The notes under the pieces are model-generated. The model ran no database searches. It was given only the letters and a program-made list of their open reading frames with translations, and was not told where the DNA came from. Made by a program: the position numbers and the translations under genes. From Aliidiomarina sp047920995 (GTDB taxonomy: Bacteria > Pseudomonadota > Gammaproteobacteria > Enterobacterales > Alteromonadaceae), in the NCBI RefSeq assembly GCF_047920995.1, contig NZ_JBLRWZ010000003.1:1-64000 (forward strand): a DNA stretch of 64,000 nucleotides, written 5' to 3'. This document shows positions 53,176 through 61,944 of the stretch, in pieces (position 1 is the stretch's first letter; every line of letters begins with the position of its first letter).

Positions 53176-53222
53176 ATGAATTTCATTCATATTCATTGAG
53201 CACCAAGATGAATTTAGTTCAT
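53176..53222. repeat. Tandem dyad repeats upstream of trpS
   Basis: ATGAAT-TTC-ATTCAT (53176-53190) and ATGAAT-TTA-GTTCAT (53208-53222), centres 32 bases (about three helical turns) apart, with an extra half-site ATTCAT at 53191-53196. They lie 49-95 bases before the trpS start. Probably an operator for an unknown repressor. The half-sites resemble ARG-box halves but the spacer is one base too short. Confidence 0.6.
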
Positions 53223-53265
53223 GTTGGCGATGTATCAATTGTTGTTTGGCTACTATTCGCACTTA

Positions 53266-53943
53266 CTATGCGCGCTTACTGGCGGCAAGTTCAGCCCGCA
53301 TTTTTTCAATTACTACAGCGTAATCGGGCTGGTTAAATATGGCGGAGCCAGCCACAAACATATCGGCGCCGGCATCGGCGATTGCTCGAATGTTATCTAC
53401 TTTCACGCCACCATCTACCTCAAGCACAATATTACGCCCACTGGCATCAATACGCTCGCGCACTTGGCGTAATTTATCCAGTGTTGATGGAATAAAGCTC
53501 TGGCCACCAAAGCCTGGATTTACCGACATCAGCAAAATCATATCGATTTTATCCATCACATAATCTAAATAGTGTAATGGCGTGGCTGGATTAAACACTA
53601 ACCCGGCTTTACAACCAGCATCTTTAATTAACTGCAAGGTGCGATCAATATGCACCGAAGCTTCCGGGTGGAAGGTAATCATACTGGCACCCGCATCGGC
53701 AAACTGCGGCACCAAAGAATCTACCGGTTGCACCATCAAATGCACATCAATAGGTGCGGTAACACCATGTTGGCGTAGCGCTTCACATACCATTGGCCCA
53801 ATGGTTAAGTTGGGTACGAAATGATTATCCATCACATCGAAGTGCACTACATCGGCGCCTGCGGCAAGCACCGCATCTACCTCTTCGCCTAAACGGGCGA
53901 AATTGGCCGATAGAATAGATGGGGCAATGAGAAATTCTGCCAT
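53266..53943 (-). CDS. rpe: Ribulose-phosphate 3-epimerase
   Basis: 225 residues from the ATG at 53943 (MAEFLIAPSILSANFARLGEE), as E. coli Rpe; the frame extends to 54012 but without family homology. TIM barrel; metal-binding His and Asp in VVHFDVMDNHFVPN and DVHLMVQP, and VNPGFGGQSF. It interconverts ribulose- and xylulose-5-phosphate in the pentose phosphate pathway. AAGGA precedes the ATG. Confidence 0.97.
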   Translation of the reverse strand: MAEFLIAPSILSANFARLGEEVDAVLAAGADVVHFDVMDNHFVPNLTIGPMVCEALRQHGVTAPIDVHLMVQPVDSLVPQFADAGASMITFHPEASVHIDRTLQLIKDAGCKAGLVFNPATPLHYLDYVMDKIDMILLMSVNPGFGGQSFIPSTLDKLRQVRERIDASGRNIVLEVDGGVKVDNIRAIADAGADMFVAGSAIFNQPDYAVVIEKMRAELAASKRA

Positions 53944-54147
53944 TTTCTGGTCCTTTAAGGTTGCTGCGCTTATTTTGGCCAATAGTTTAGCAATTGCAAC
54001 GCGAAGGTTCACCTAAAAACGGTGATGGAAAATTTTAACATTTGCTGCTAAATTAAACGCCTTTAGTAATCTTGGTAAATAACATGTATCAAGGTTACTG
54101 AACTCGTGTGTTATTACGTTAGGTTGGCAATCAAGAAGTAACTATAA

Positions 54148-54204
54148 GCTAACTAATAAAACGTATGCAGTTTTCAACGAGTGCGTAGTAATAAATTAGT
54201 TAGC
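54148..54204. repeat. Inverted repeat in the leader of the 54222 gene
   Basis: Perfect 10-bp arms GCTAACTAAT (54148-54157) and ATTAGTTAGC (54195-54204), 37 bases apart, ending 17 bases before the start codon. AAAAC/GTTTT (54158-54162 with 54170-54174) can form a small inner hairpin. It could hide or shape the translation start. Confidence 0.5.
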
Positions 54205-54221
54205 AAAGTTCGGGGAATTAT

Positions 54222-54506
54222 ATGTTTAAAGTATCGCTTTCTATTGCGGCAGTGATGTTTGTTGCCACAATGTTTGTGCAAGTGATCGGCTCGCGCCCCG
54301 CAACGGATTGCACGGTAACGATTAACTTACCGGGAGAAATACCTAAGTTGCAACAAGTACCTTGCTCAGGCAAGGCTAATTGGGCCGCTTGGGCAACAGG
54401 AAAAAGCCGTTCGCCACAGGTCCATTTTTTAGATTTGTTAGAGCTTATTTTTGGCCAACAGCAACAAAAAGACGCGCTGCATAGTAGTAATCGTAGTTTA
54501 TTGTAA
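54222..54506 (+). CDS. Small exported protein of unknown function
   Basis: 94 residues. N-terminal signal or anchor (MFKVSLSIAAVMFVATMFV), then a polar region with two cysteines (TDCTVT and VPCSGK, about residues 29 and 48) that may pair, and a C-terminal LDLLELIFGQQQQK. I do not recognise a family. A GGGG-rich site precedes the ATG. The next gene follows after 21 bases, so they are likely one unit. Confidence 0.65.
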   Translation: MFKVSLSIAAVMFVATMFVQVIGSRPATDCTVTINLPGEIPKLQQVPCSGKANWAAWATGKSRSPQVHFLDLLELIFGQQQQKDALHSSNRSLL

Positions 54507-54527
54507 ACTCAGTTAAGGAATTCACGC

Positions 54528-54806
54528 GTGCATAGTGCCAATACAGAAAAGAGTGCCAATACAGAAGGTAGTACTAATACAGAAAATAGTGTCAACACAG
54601 AACAGAAACAGCCAGAATCACGAAAACCTGGCTTGTTCACAGTAGTATTTAGTGTGTTAGCAGCGTTGTTTGGCGTGCAAACTGAAGCGAACCGTAAACG
54701 TGATTTTAGCTCCGGCAACCCACTGGTGTATATCATTGTGTTTGTGGTGCTACTAATACTGTTTGTGCTTACAATAGCCGGCATTGTTGGATTAGTGCTA
54801 CGTTAA
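54528..54806 (+). CDS. DUF2970-family small membrane protein
   Basis: 92 residues from a GTG start with AAGGA 8 bases upstream. The C-terminal half matches DUF2970 (KPGLFTVVFSVLAALFGVQ ... NPLVYIIVFVVLLILFVL), with two membrane stretches. The N-terminal 28 residues contain four copies of a six-residue motif (SANTEK, SANTEG, STNTEN, SVNTEQ), from an 18-bp tandem repeat. Function unknown. Confidence 0.8.
   Translation: MHSANTEKSANTEGSTNTENSVNTEQKQPESRKPGLFTVVFSVLAALFGVQTEANRKRDFSSGNPLVYIIVFVVLLILFVLTIAGIVGLVLR
54534..54605 (+). repeat. 18-bp tandem repeat, four units, in the DUF2970 gene
   Basis: Four in-frame 18-base units encoding S-x-N-T-E-x. Units one and two are nearly identical; three and four have drifted. 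Change of copy number would keep the frame. Confidence 0.85.
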
Positions 54807-54849
54807 ATCCTAAGTTCACAGAAACAAGCAACAGCCTACGAATCGATTA

Positions 54850-54877
54850 AAAAGCGCGAGCATTAGCTCGCGCTTTT
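54850..54877. terminator. Terminator between the DUF2970 gene and prlC
   Basis: A 12-bp GC-rich stem AAAAGCGCGAGC/GCTCGCGCTTTT with a 4-base loop, usable from both sides. Confidence 0.85.
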
Positions 54878-54899
54878 CTGTTGTAGCAAAGCATATCGA

Positions 54900-56978
54900 T
54901 TACGCGGCAATACCTGAGTGGCGCAATAATGGCGCGATATCTGGCTCACGCCCACGAAACGCTTTAAACAGCTCCATCGCATCTTTACTGCCGCCCATCT
55001 CCAAAATGTTCTCTAAAAATGCACGGCCAGTTTCTGCGTTAAAAATACCTTCTTCCTCAAACCGTGCATATGCATCGGCAGAAAGCACCTCTGCCCACTT
55101 ATAGCTGTAATAACCTGCCGCATAGCCGCCCGCAAAGATATGTCCAAAGCTGTGCTGGAAACGGTTGTATGCTGGTGGTTTTACCACCGCAACGTGATCC
55201 CGCACACTATTCAACACAGCTTGCACATCTACATCTGCTGCCGCGTGAATTTGCATATCAAATAAAGAAAACTCGAGCTGCCGCACCATTTGCATGGCCG
55301 CTTGGAAATTACGTGCCGCTAACATACGATTTAACAGATCTTCTGGTAACGGCTCGCCTGTTTCATAATGGCCGGAAATAAAGGCTAGCGCTTCTGGTTC
55401 CCAGCACCAATTCTCTAAAAACTGGCTCGGTAATTCAACCGCATCCCAAGCTACGCCATTAATACCCGATACCCCGGCTACATCAATTTTGGTAAGCATA
55501 TGATGCAAACCATGGCCAAATTCATGGAACAAGGTAATTACTTCATCATGCGTAAATAGCGCAGGTTTATCGCCTACCGGCTTATTAAAGTTACAAGTTA
55601 AATAAGCTAACGGTAGTTGTAGGTTGCCATCGGGTAAACGGCGGCGCACAGCGCAATCCGCCATCCAAGCGCCACCACGCTTTTTCGCGCGGGCATACAG
55701 ATCTAAATAAAAGCCAGCACGCAACTCGCCTTGCTGATCTTTAATTGCAAAGTAGCGCACATGTTCGTGCCAGGTTTCGGCTTGCGCTTCTTCAATGCGG
55801 ATGCCAAACAAACGCTCCGCCACGGTAAATAGCCCTTGCACCACATTTTGTTCAGGGAAATATGGCCGTAACTGTTCATCCGAAATTTCAAAGGCCTGCT
55901 GTTTTAGCTTTTCAGCATAGTATGGGATATCCCAGGCATTTAATTCGCCCACGCCATGCGTGTTGGCGGCGAATTCAGCAATCTCAGCAAACTCGGCTTG
56001 TGCTTGCGGCAATGAACGCTGGGCTAAATCTTCTAAAAAGCCCACTACTTGCTCGGGGCTTTCCGCCATTTTCGTGGCTAACGACATTTCAGCGAAACTC
56101 TTGAAGCCTAATAGCTCTGCTAATTCATGGCGTAACGCCAGTGTTTCATTAATCAACGCACTATTATCAAACTTATCGGCATCTGGGCCCTGCTCTGATG
56201 CTCGGGTTACATAAGCTTGATACATTTGCTTGCGCAGCTCGCCGCTATCCGCGTACATCATTACCGGCAAGTAACTCGGGATATCAAGAGTAAACACCCA
56301 ACCGCTCAATTCCTTTTCTTCTGCTAGTTCTTTTGCCGCTGCTACAGCGCTTTCAGGAAGACCTGCCAGCTGCTCGGCCTCAGTTACATGAGCAAACCAG
56401 TGGTTAGTAGCATCAAGTACATTATTACTGAACTGCGAACCAAGTTGCGATAAACGGTTTTGAATATCGCCATAACGTTTTTTCTTTGCTGCTGGTAAGC
56501 CAACACCAGAAAGCTCAAAATCGCGGATAGTATCGGTAATTACCCGTTGCTGGGGGATGTTAAGCTCATTAAACCCGCTACTATCACGCAGTTGCTGATA
56601 AGCCTTAAACAAACCTTCGTGCTGGCCTACCCAAGTTGAGTACTCGGAAAGCATTTCTAAACAGCCATCATGGGCTTCACGCAGGGCATCATCGCTCATT
56701 ACCGAGTTCAGGTGCGATACCGGCGACCATATTTTGGAAAGTTGATCATCGGCTTGCTCTAACGGCGCTACTACCGTAGCCCAAGTTAATGCCGCGGCCG
56801 CGCCCTCTTCTTTTGTAGCGATCTCATTGATTACTCGCTTACACTCGGCAATACCAGCTTCTACCGCCGGGCGAACATGCTCTGGCCGAATGGCGTGAAA
56901 CGGCGGATGGGTAAACTCACCTAATAGTGGATTGTTCGAGGTATTGTTGTTTGGAATTGCTGTAGTTGAAACGCTCAT
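54900..56978 (-). CDS. prlC: Oligopeptidase A (M3 metallopeptidase)
   Basis: 692 residues, near E. coli OpdA (680). Cytoplasmic zinc peptidase that cuts oligopeptides and helps clear signal peptides. Zinc motif HEFGH in LFHEFGHGLHHML (about 477-489) and downstream conserved Glu (ELPSQFLENW region). In E. coli prlC is with yhiQ; here it stands alone between the DUF2970 gene and the DPP IV-type gene. Confidence 0.95.
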   Translation of the reverse strand: MSVSTTAIPNNNTSNNPLLGEFTHPPFHAIRPEHVRPAVEAGIAECKRVINEIATKEEGAAAALTWATVVAPLEQADDQLSKIWSPVSHLNSVMSDDALREAHDGCLEMLSEYSTWVGQHEGLFKAYQQLRDSSGFNELNIPQQRVITDTIRDFELSGVGLPAAKKKRYGDIQNRLSQLGSQFSNNVLDATNHWFAHVTEAEQLAGLPESAVAAAKELAEEKELSGWVFTLDIPSYLPVMMYADSGELRKQMYQAYVTRASEQGPDADKFDNSALINETLALRHELAELLGFKSFAEMSLATKMAESPEQVVGFLEDLAQRSLPQAQAEFAEIAEFAANTHGVGELNAWDIPYYAEKLKQQAFEISDEQLRPYFPEQNVVQGLFTVAERLFGIRIEEAQAETWHEHVRYFAIKDQQGELRAGFYLDLYARAKKRGGAWMADCAVRRRLPDGNLQLPLAYLTCNFNKPVGDKPALFTHDEVITLFHEFGHGLHHMLTKIDVAGVSGINGVAWDAVELPSQFLENWCWEPEALAFISGHYETGEPLPEDLLNRMLAARNFQAAMQMVRQLEFSLFDMQIHAAADVDVQAVLNSVRDHVAVVKPPAYNRFQHSFGHIFAGGYAAGYYSYKWAEVLSADAYARFEEEGIFNAETGRAFLENILEMGGSKDAMELFKAFRGREPDIAPLLRHSGIAA

Positions 56979-57218
56979 GCAGATATCCTTGCGATTAATG
57001 CTTTAGCTAATAAGTGAGGCCTGCAACTGCCAATTTCAAGGGCGGTAAGCGCTAGAGTTACATAACCCTCATACTGGTATAGTTAATACTCACGCCAGCA
57101 GCAAAGAGTTCAAGTTAAAGTGCTGCTTTCGTTCGTTCGAATAGGGTTTATTCATACGAAAAAGCCGCTACAATCACACATGAATAACAATACTTATAAA
57201 CTAAGAATGGACACTATC

Positions 57219-59513
57219 ATGAAAACTTTTCAACACTTGGCGCTGGCCGCTAGTGCTGCGCTATTTTTAAGCGCTTGCGCGAGCGCCCCAGAAACGCCAA
57301 TGCCGCGCGGGCAAAACAGCCCTATGCCGGCAGATACTACGTTTTCACTGGCAGATATATACGCGAGTAATACGTTTAGCGCAAAAAGCTTTCCTACCAC
57401 GCGCTGGCTTGCCGATGGATCTGGCTACACTACCCTAGAAGCTGCAGATAACGGCGGCCGCGATATTGTTCGCTATCATCCAGAAACCGAGGAGCGCACC
57501 GTATTAGTATTTGCCGCCCAACTACAGCCAGAAGGTGCAGAAGAGCCGTTGCGTATTGCCAACTACGAATGGTCTGAAGATGGCCAACAGTTGCTCATTT
57601 TCACCAATACGAAACGTTCATGGCGTACTCACACCTTGGGCGATTATTGGGTGTTAGATCTGCATTCTGGCCGCCTTATACAACTTGGTGCCGATTTCCC
57701 CGAATCTACCCTGCAGTTTGCTAAGTTTGATCCCGCAGGTTCCCGTGTTGCTTATGTAATGCAAAACAACATCTATGTGCAAAACCTCGATAGCTTGGAT
57801 ATTACCCAGCTTACTCACGATGGCAGCAGCACCATTATTAATGGCACATTCGATTGGGTGAACGAAGAAGAATTTTCACTACGCGATGGCTTCCGCTGGT
57901 CTCCGAATGGTGAATACATTGCCTACTGGCAGCTAGATACAAGTGGCGTGCCAATGTTCACCATGATTGATAACGTAAGTGAACTCTACCCAACGCTTAC
58001 TCAGTTCCCCTATCCAAAAGTAGGTGAAACCAATTCCGAACTTCGGGTGGGTACTATTGCTGCAACGGGCGGTGATACTACCTGGGTAAACCTACCGGGC
58101 GATCCGCGCCAGCATTATATTGTGCGCATGGAATGGGCTGGCAATAGTGATGAGCTGATGGTTCAACACATGAACCGAGCGCAAAACAATATGCAGTTTT
58201 GGTTAGCCGAACGCGCAACGGGCAACGCAACATCGCTGATTACCGAGCAAAGCAACGCTTGGGTTGAGCAAGTAGATGATGTGCGCTTTTTCCGTAACGG
58301 CCAAAGCTTTCTGTGGCAGAGCGAACGTTCTGGCTACCGGCACTTATATCGTTATGATCGCGATGGCGATGGGCTAACGCCACTTACATCGGGCGAGTAC
58401 GATATTTGGCAAATGTTAGAAATTGTTGCTGATGAGCAAGGCAATGGTTATGCCTGGTTTATTGCCTCACCCGAGAACCCTCTACAACGCTATTTGTATC
58501 GAGTTAATCTAAATGGCATCAGCCCAGCAGAGCGCATTACTCCGCAAGATTGGCCTGGTTATCATGGCTATACGGTATCTCGGGATGGTCGATTTGCCTT
58601 GCACACTGTTACCCGCATGGGCGTACCTTCCGAAACACGGATGATACGTTTACCTGATCACAGTGTAATTAACGAGCTGGAGATGAATACCGAACTAAAA
58701 GAAATTTTGGCAGAAAAGCTTACTGCTGATGTGGAGTTCTTCCAGGTACCGGCGCGAGATGGCCTTATGCTTGATGGCTACATTAAACGCCCTGCGAACT
58801 TCGATCCAACGCAAAAATATCCACTTATTATGTACATTTATGGCGAACCGTGGGGCCAAACCGTTGCCGATCGTTGGTTAGGGCAAACGCACCTATGGCA
58901 CGATTACATGACCCAGTTGGGCTATGTAGTGGTTTCCATCGATAACCGCGGCACACGCTCGCCACGAGGGCAGGAATGGCGCCATTCGATTTATATGCAG
59001 CTTGGTATTATCACTGTGCAAGATCAGGCGGATGCGCTTGATGCATTGCTTGCGCGTTGGGATTGGATTGATGGCGAGCGGGTAGGCATGTGGGGCCACA
59101 GCGGTGGCGGTTCCCAAACCTTAAATGCACTATTCCGCCACCCAGATAAATTTCACTCGGGCATAGCTTTGGCACCAGTGCCAGATTTGCGCCTGTACGA
59201 TACGATTTATCAAGAGCGCTATTCAGGATTACTGCCAGAAGCTGCTGAAAGCTATGCAGAAACCTCGGCGGTTACCCATGCTGCTAAGCTACAAGGTAGC
59301 TTGCTGTTAGTACATGGCACTGCCGATGACAACGTACATTATCAAGGTAGTGAGCGCTTACAAGATGAATTAATTAAGCATCAGAAGCAGTTCCGCTTTA
59401 TGGCTTATCCGAATCGTACGCATGGTATTCGTGAAGGTGAAGGCACGAGCTTGCACTTACGCACTATGATGACCGAGTTCTTCTGGGAAACTGTGCCAGT
59501 AAACGCGCAGTAA
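57219..59513 (+). CDS. Dipeptidyl-peptidase IV-type S9 peptidase, lipoprotein
   Basis: 764 residues from the ATG at 57219 (MKTFQHLALAASAALFLSAC), which gives a lipobox; in-frame ATGs at 57180 and 57207 are alternatives. An eight-bladed propeller N-terminal part (about 60-490) with DWVNEEEF, the Glu pair that anchors peptide N-termini, and a C-terminal alpha/beta hydrolase. Triad: Ser628 (GHSGGG), Asp703 (GTADDNVH) and His735 (RTHGI). It would release X-Pro dipeptides from peptides outside the inner membrane. Confidence 0.93.
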   Translation: MKTFQHLALAASAALFLSACASAPETPMPRGQNSPMPADTTFSLADIYASNTFSAKSFPTTRWLADGSGYTTLEAADNGGRDIVRYHPETEERTVLVFAAQLQPEGAEEPLRIANYEWSEDGQQLLIFTNTKRSWRTHTLGDYWVLDLHSGRLIQLGADFPESTLQFAKFDPAGSRVAYVMQNNIYVQNLDSLDITQLTHDGSSTIINGTFDWVNEEEFSLRDGFRWSPNGEYIAYWQLDTSGVPMFTMIDNVSELYPTLTQFPYPKVGETNSELRVGTIAATGGDTTWVNLPGDPRQHYIVRMEWAGNSDELMVQHMNRAQNNMQFWLAERATGNATSLITEQSNAWVEQVDDVRFFRNGQSFLWQSERSGYRHLYRYDRDGDGLTPLTSGEYDIWQMLEIVADEQGNGYAWFIASPENPLQRYLYRVNLNGISPAERITPQDWPGYHGYTVSRDGRFALHTVTRMGVPSETRMIRLPDHSVINELEMNTELKEILAEKLTADVEFFQVPARDGLMLDGYIKRPANFDPTQKYPLIMYIYGEPWGQTVADRWLGQTHLWHDYMTQLGYVVVSIDNRGTRSPRGQEWRHSIYMQLGIITVQDQADALDALLARWDWIDGERVGMWGHSGGGSQTLNALFRHPDKFHSGIALAPVPDLRLYDTIYQERYSGLLPEAAESYAETSAVTHAAKLQGSLLLVHGTADDNVHYQGSERLQDELIKHQKQFRFMAYPNRTHGIREGEGTSLHLRTMMTEFFWETVPVNAQ

Positions 59514-59526
59514 CATAACCTCAAAC

Positions 59527-59560
59527 ATACTAGCGAAAGCAGTTCCGCTTTCGCTAGTAT
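59527..59560. terminator. Hairpin between the S9 peptidase and the GGDEF gene
   Basis: A perfect 14-bp stem (59527-59540 with 59547-59560) and a 6-base loop. It contains the stop codon of the GGDEF gene. The tail TCTCT is only moderately T-rich. Confidence 0.75.
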
Positions 59561-61698
59561 TCTCTATCGAATTCAGGCCCTTCAATCAGCACGTAATCAA
59601 CTAAATCCCGTTCAATAGCTTCGGCTAAATCGTTATCCAAGTATTGTTTCACTTCAGCAAACGGAGCTTTTAAGCCAGTAATACCATAGGCCCGATTACG
59701 CCCATGCACTTTACCAATGTAAAGCGCCATGTCGGCAATCTGTAGGGCTTTCTCCCAATTCAACTCAGCTTCATTAACATCCGCAAACGGTAGGCTAATA
59801 AAACCAGCTGTGGCAGATACAGGAATAATTTGGCCTTCAAACTCAATTGGTGTTTCAGCGATAATGGTTAGCACCCGCTCAGTAAGCTCTGGCAGCTTCT
59901 CTGGGTTCATATTATTCAGGAAAATAAGAAACTCTTCACCACCCCAGCGCACCACCATATCCGTTGCGCGAGATACAGCTAACAACCGCTCACTAAGCAC
60001 CTTCAACACCGCATCACCGGCAGCATGGCCTAAGTTATCGTTAATCCGTTTAAAATAATCTACATCGAGCAGAATTAACGCATCAGGATATGCATTTTTC
60101 GTGGCTCTGCGCTCGGTGGGTGAACGCTTCGCCATTTTTTCTTGAATCGCACGCCGATTCAGCAATGCGGTAAGCGGATCTCGCAGTGAATGAAACTCGA
60201 GTTGCTTATTCGCCACTTTTAGTTTTGAATTCGCTTTGCGAGCAGCACGATACATAATAACCACGAGTATCAAACCAAATATCACTACAATGCCAAACAA
60301 AATAAATATCTGGGTTTGTAGTTTTTTATTCTCTATTACCCGTTCTTGCAAAGCATTGCGCTGCTCAAGCAACTGTATTTGTTGCAGCTGATCTTGCGCC
60401 TCATAGCGAGTTTGTAGTTCAGCAAGGCTCTGTTCGCGATCATTGCTAAATATTTCAGCGCGCAAATCACGCTGTTCAATTAATGCTTCCGCTTGCTGTT
60501 GATACAGCTCTGCTCGCGCGTAAGCGCGGGCCAAGTAATCGAGTAAATCAGCTTTCTCCGAGGGCGAGTAAGTTTCTACTAACTGTGCGTAGCTTGCTTC
60601 AACAAGCTCAATACCACGCTCGATTTCACCTTGAAATACATCAATATAACCAAGGTTAAAATGCAGCAAGTAAGCCATTGGGTTTTGCGTTTCACCTTCA
60701 ATATCAAGATAGCTAAGCGCCTCGCGTAAAATTACTCGCGCTTCATCGTAACGCTCCATTTGAATATAGGTGCTGCCAATATTGTTCTTACTAACTAACG
60801 CAACATCTTCATCGCCTAATCGCTTGCTCCATTCAATCGCACGATGATGGGTAACAATAGAATCCTCCAGCAAATCCATTTGTGCCTCAACATAACCTTG
60901 CTGCAGCAACAAACCGGGAATACTGTCATTTAATTCGATACGAATTGCATCAGCAACGTTGCGCTTCACCATGGCTAGCGCTTCATCGTAATTTCTTAAA
61001 TCGGCATGAATCGTTACAATATCGCGCGTTAACGATATGCGCCGCAGTTCTGTGCGATCATCATTAGTTTCTGAGAGAGCCTCGAGAGCTGCAACACCAC
61101 GCTCCAAAGCGCGCTCATATTGGCTATTCGCTCGAAAAATCCCCACCATCACACTGTTGGCGTAGTAACGAATACGCGGGTTGGTGGCATTTTCGAGCGA
61201 TTCAATCAGTTGCTCAGCAATGATCAAGGCCTTCGCGGTTTCCCGATTAAACCAATGTAACGCTACTAAATTCGCCTGCACTTCAGATATCACATCAGGG
61301 TAAGGGTACAGTTCAGTAAAAGTATTCATGCCAGCAACAATAGCAATAGCACCTTCAATGTTGCCTTGTTCTGCACGTTCGAATGCTTGATAGGTGCGAG
61401 CACGCACATAAGTAGAGGGATGCTTATCAGGGTTGATGCTAGCGAGTATATCGGTTAATTCGGCAGTGGCTAGCTCTTTATCGTTCATCCTCAGGTAAGC
61501 ATCTAAGCGCAGCTCTAACGCTGGTTCGGTAATATCTGCATCAGCAAAGGCATTAGCTGGAAAGGTGAAAAGCTTGGTAGCAAACAGAACGAATAGAACA
61601 CAAACGAACGCGCGAACAAGCGCATTCGGTAAAGATTTGTTGGTAGCGCTGGTTAGTTGAACGCCGAGTATCGGTGGAGAAGCTTTACATTGAAGCAA
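59554..61698 (-). CDS. TPR-containing membrane-bound diguanylate cyclase
   Basis: 714 residues, starting at a TTG (61698); no in-frame ATG lies before the signal peptide. A signal peptide (to about residue 52), periplasmic helical repeats of TPR type (about 60-420), a coiled coil, one membrane helix (TQIFILFGIVVIFGLILVVI, about 470-495) and a cytoplasmic GGDEF domain with GGEEF at 586-590. An inhibitory-site motif RATD sits at the right distance before it. It likely makes cyclic di-GMP in response to a periplasmic protein signal. Confidence 0.9.
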   Translation of the reverse strand: MLQCKASPPILGVQLTSATNKSLPNALVRAFVCVLFVLFATKLFTFPANAFADADITEPALELRLDAYLRMNDKELATAELTDILASINPDKHPSTYVRARTYQAFERAEQGNIEGAIAIVAGMNTFTELYPYPDVISEVQANLVALHWFNRETAKALIIAEQLIESLENATNPRIRYYANSVMVGIFRANSQYERALERGVAALEALSETNDDRTELRRISLTRDIVTIHADLRNYDEALAMVKRNVADAIRIELNDSIPGLLLQQGYVEAQMDLLEDSIVTHHRAIEWSKRLGDEDVALVSKNNIGSTYIQMERYDEARVILREALSYLDIEGETQNPMAYLLHFNLGYIDVFQGEIERGIELVEASYAQLVETYSPSEKADLLDYLARAYARAELYQQQAEALIEQRDLRAEIFSNDREQSLAELQTRYEAQDQLQQIQLLEQRNALQERVIENKKLQTQIFILFGIVVIFGLILVVIMYRAARKANSKLKVANKQLEFHSLRDPLTALLNRRAIQEKMAKRSPTERRATKNAYPDALILLDVDYFKRINDNLGHAAGDAVLKVLSERLLAVSRATDMVVRWGGEEFLIFLNNMNPEKLPELTERVLTIIAETPIEFEGQIIPVSATAGFISLPFADVNEAELNWEKALQIADMALYIGKVHGRNRAYGITGLKAPFAEVKQYLDNDLAEAIERDLVDYVLIEGPEFDREY

Positions 61699-61944
61699 CT
61701 TTTTTTATTCTCTTTTTAACCGTTATAATACTACAGATATGTTACCGCATTATTTCCAAGTTGGCGATTAAATATCCAAAAAACATACAAAAATACCCCT
61801 TAATAAACTGTGTTATTGTTACTTTACACCTCTTCATTTGAGCTCTGGCACTGCAGTAAGATTTAGTACATTATTAATGAATTAGACTAAACAACCCCGC
61901 CGCATGCTTGTATAGATGTTGTTTTAAGAAGGAGCTATTCCATA

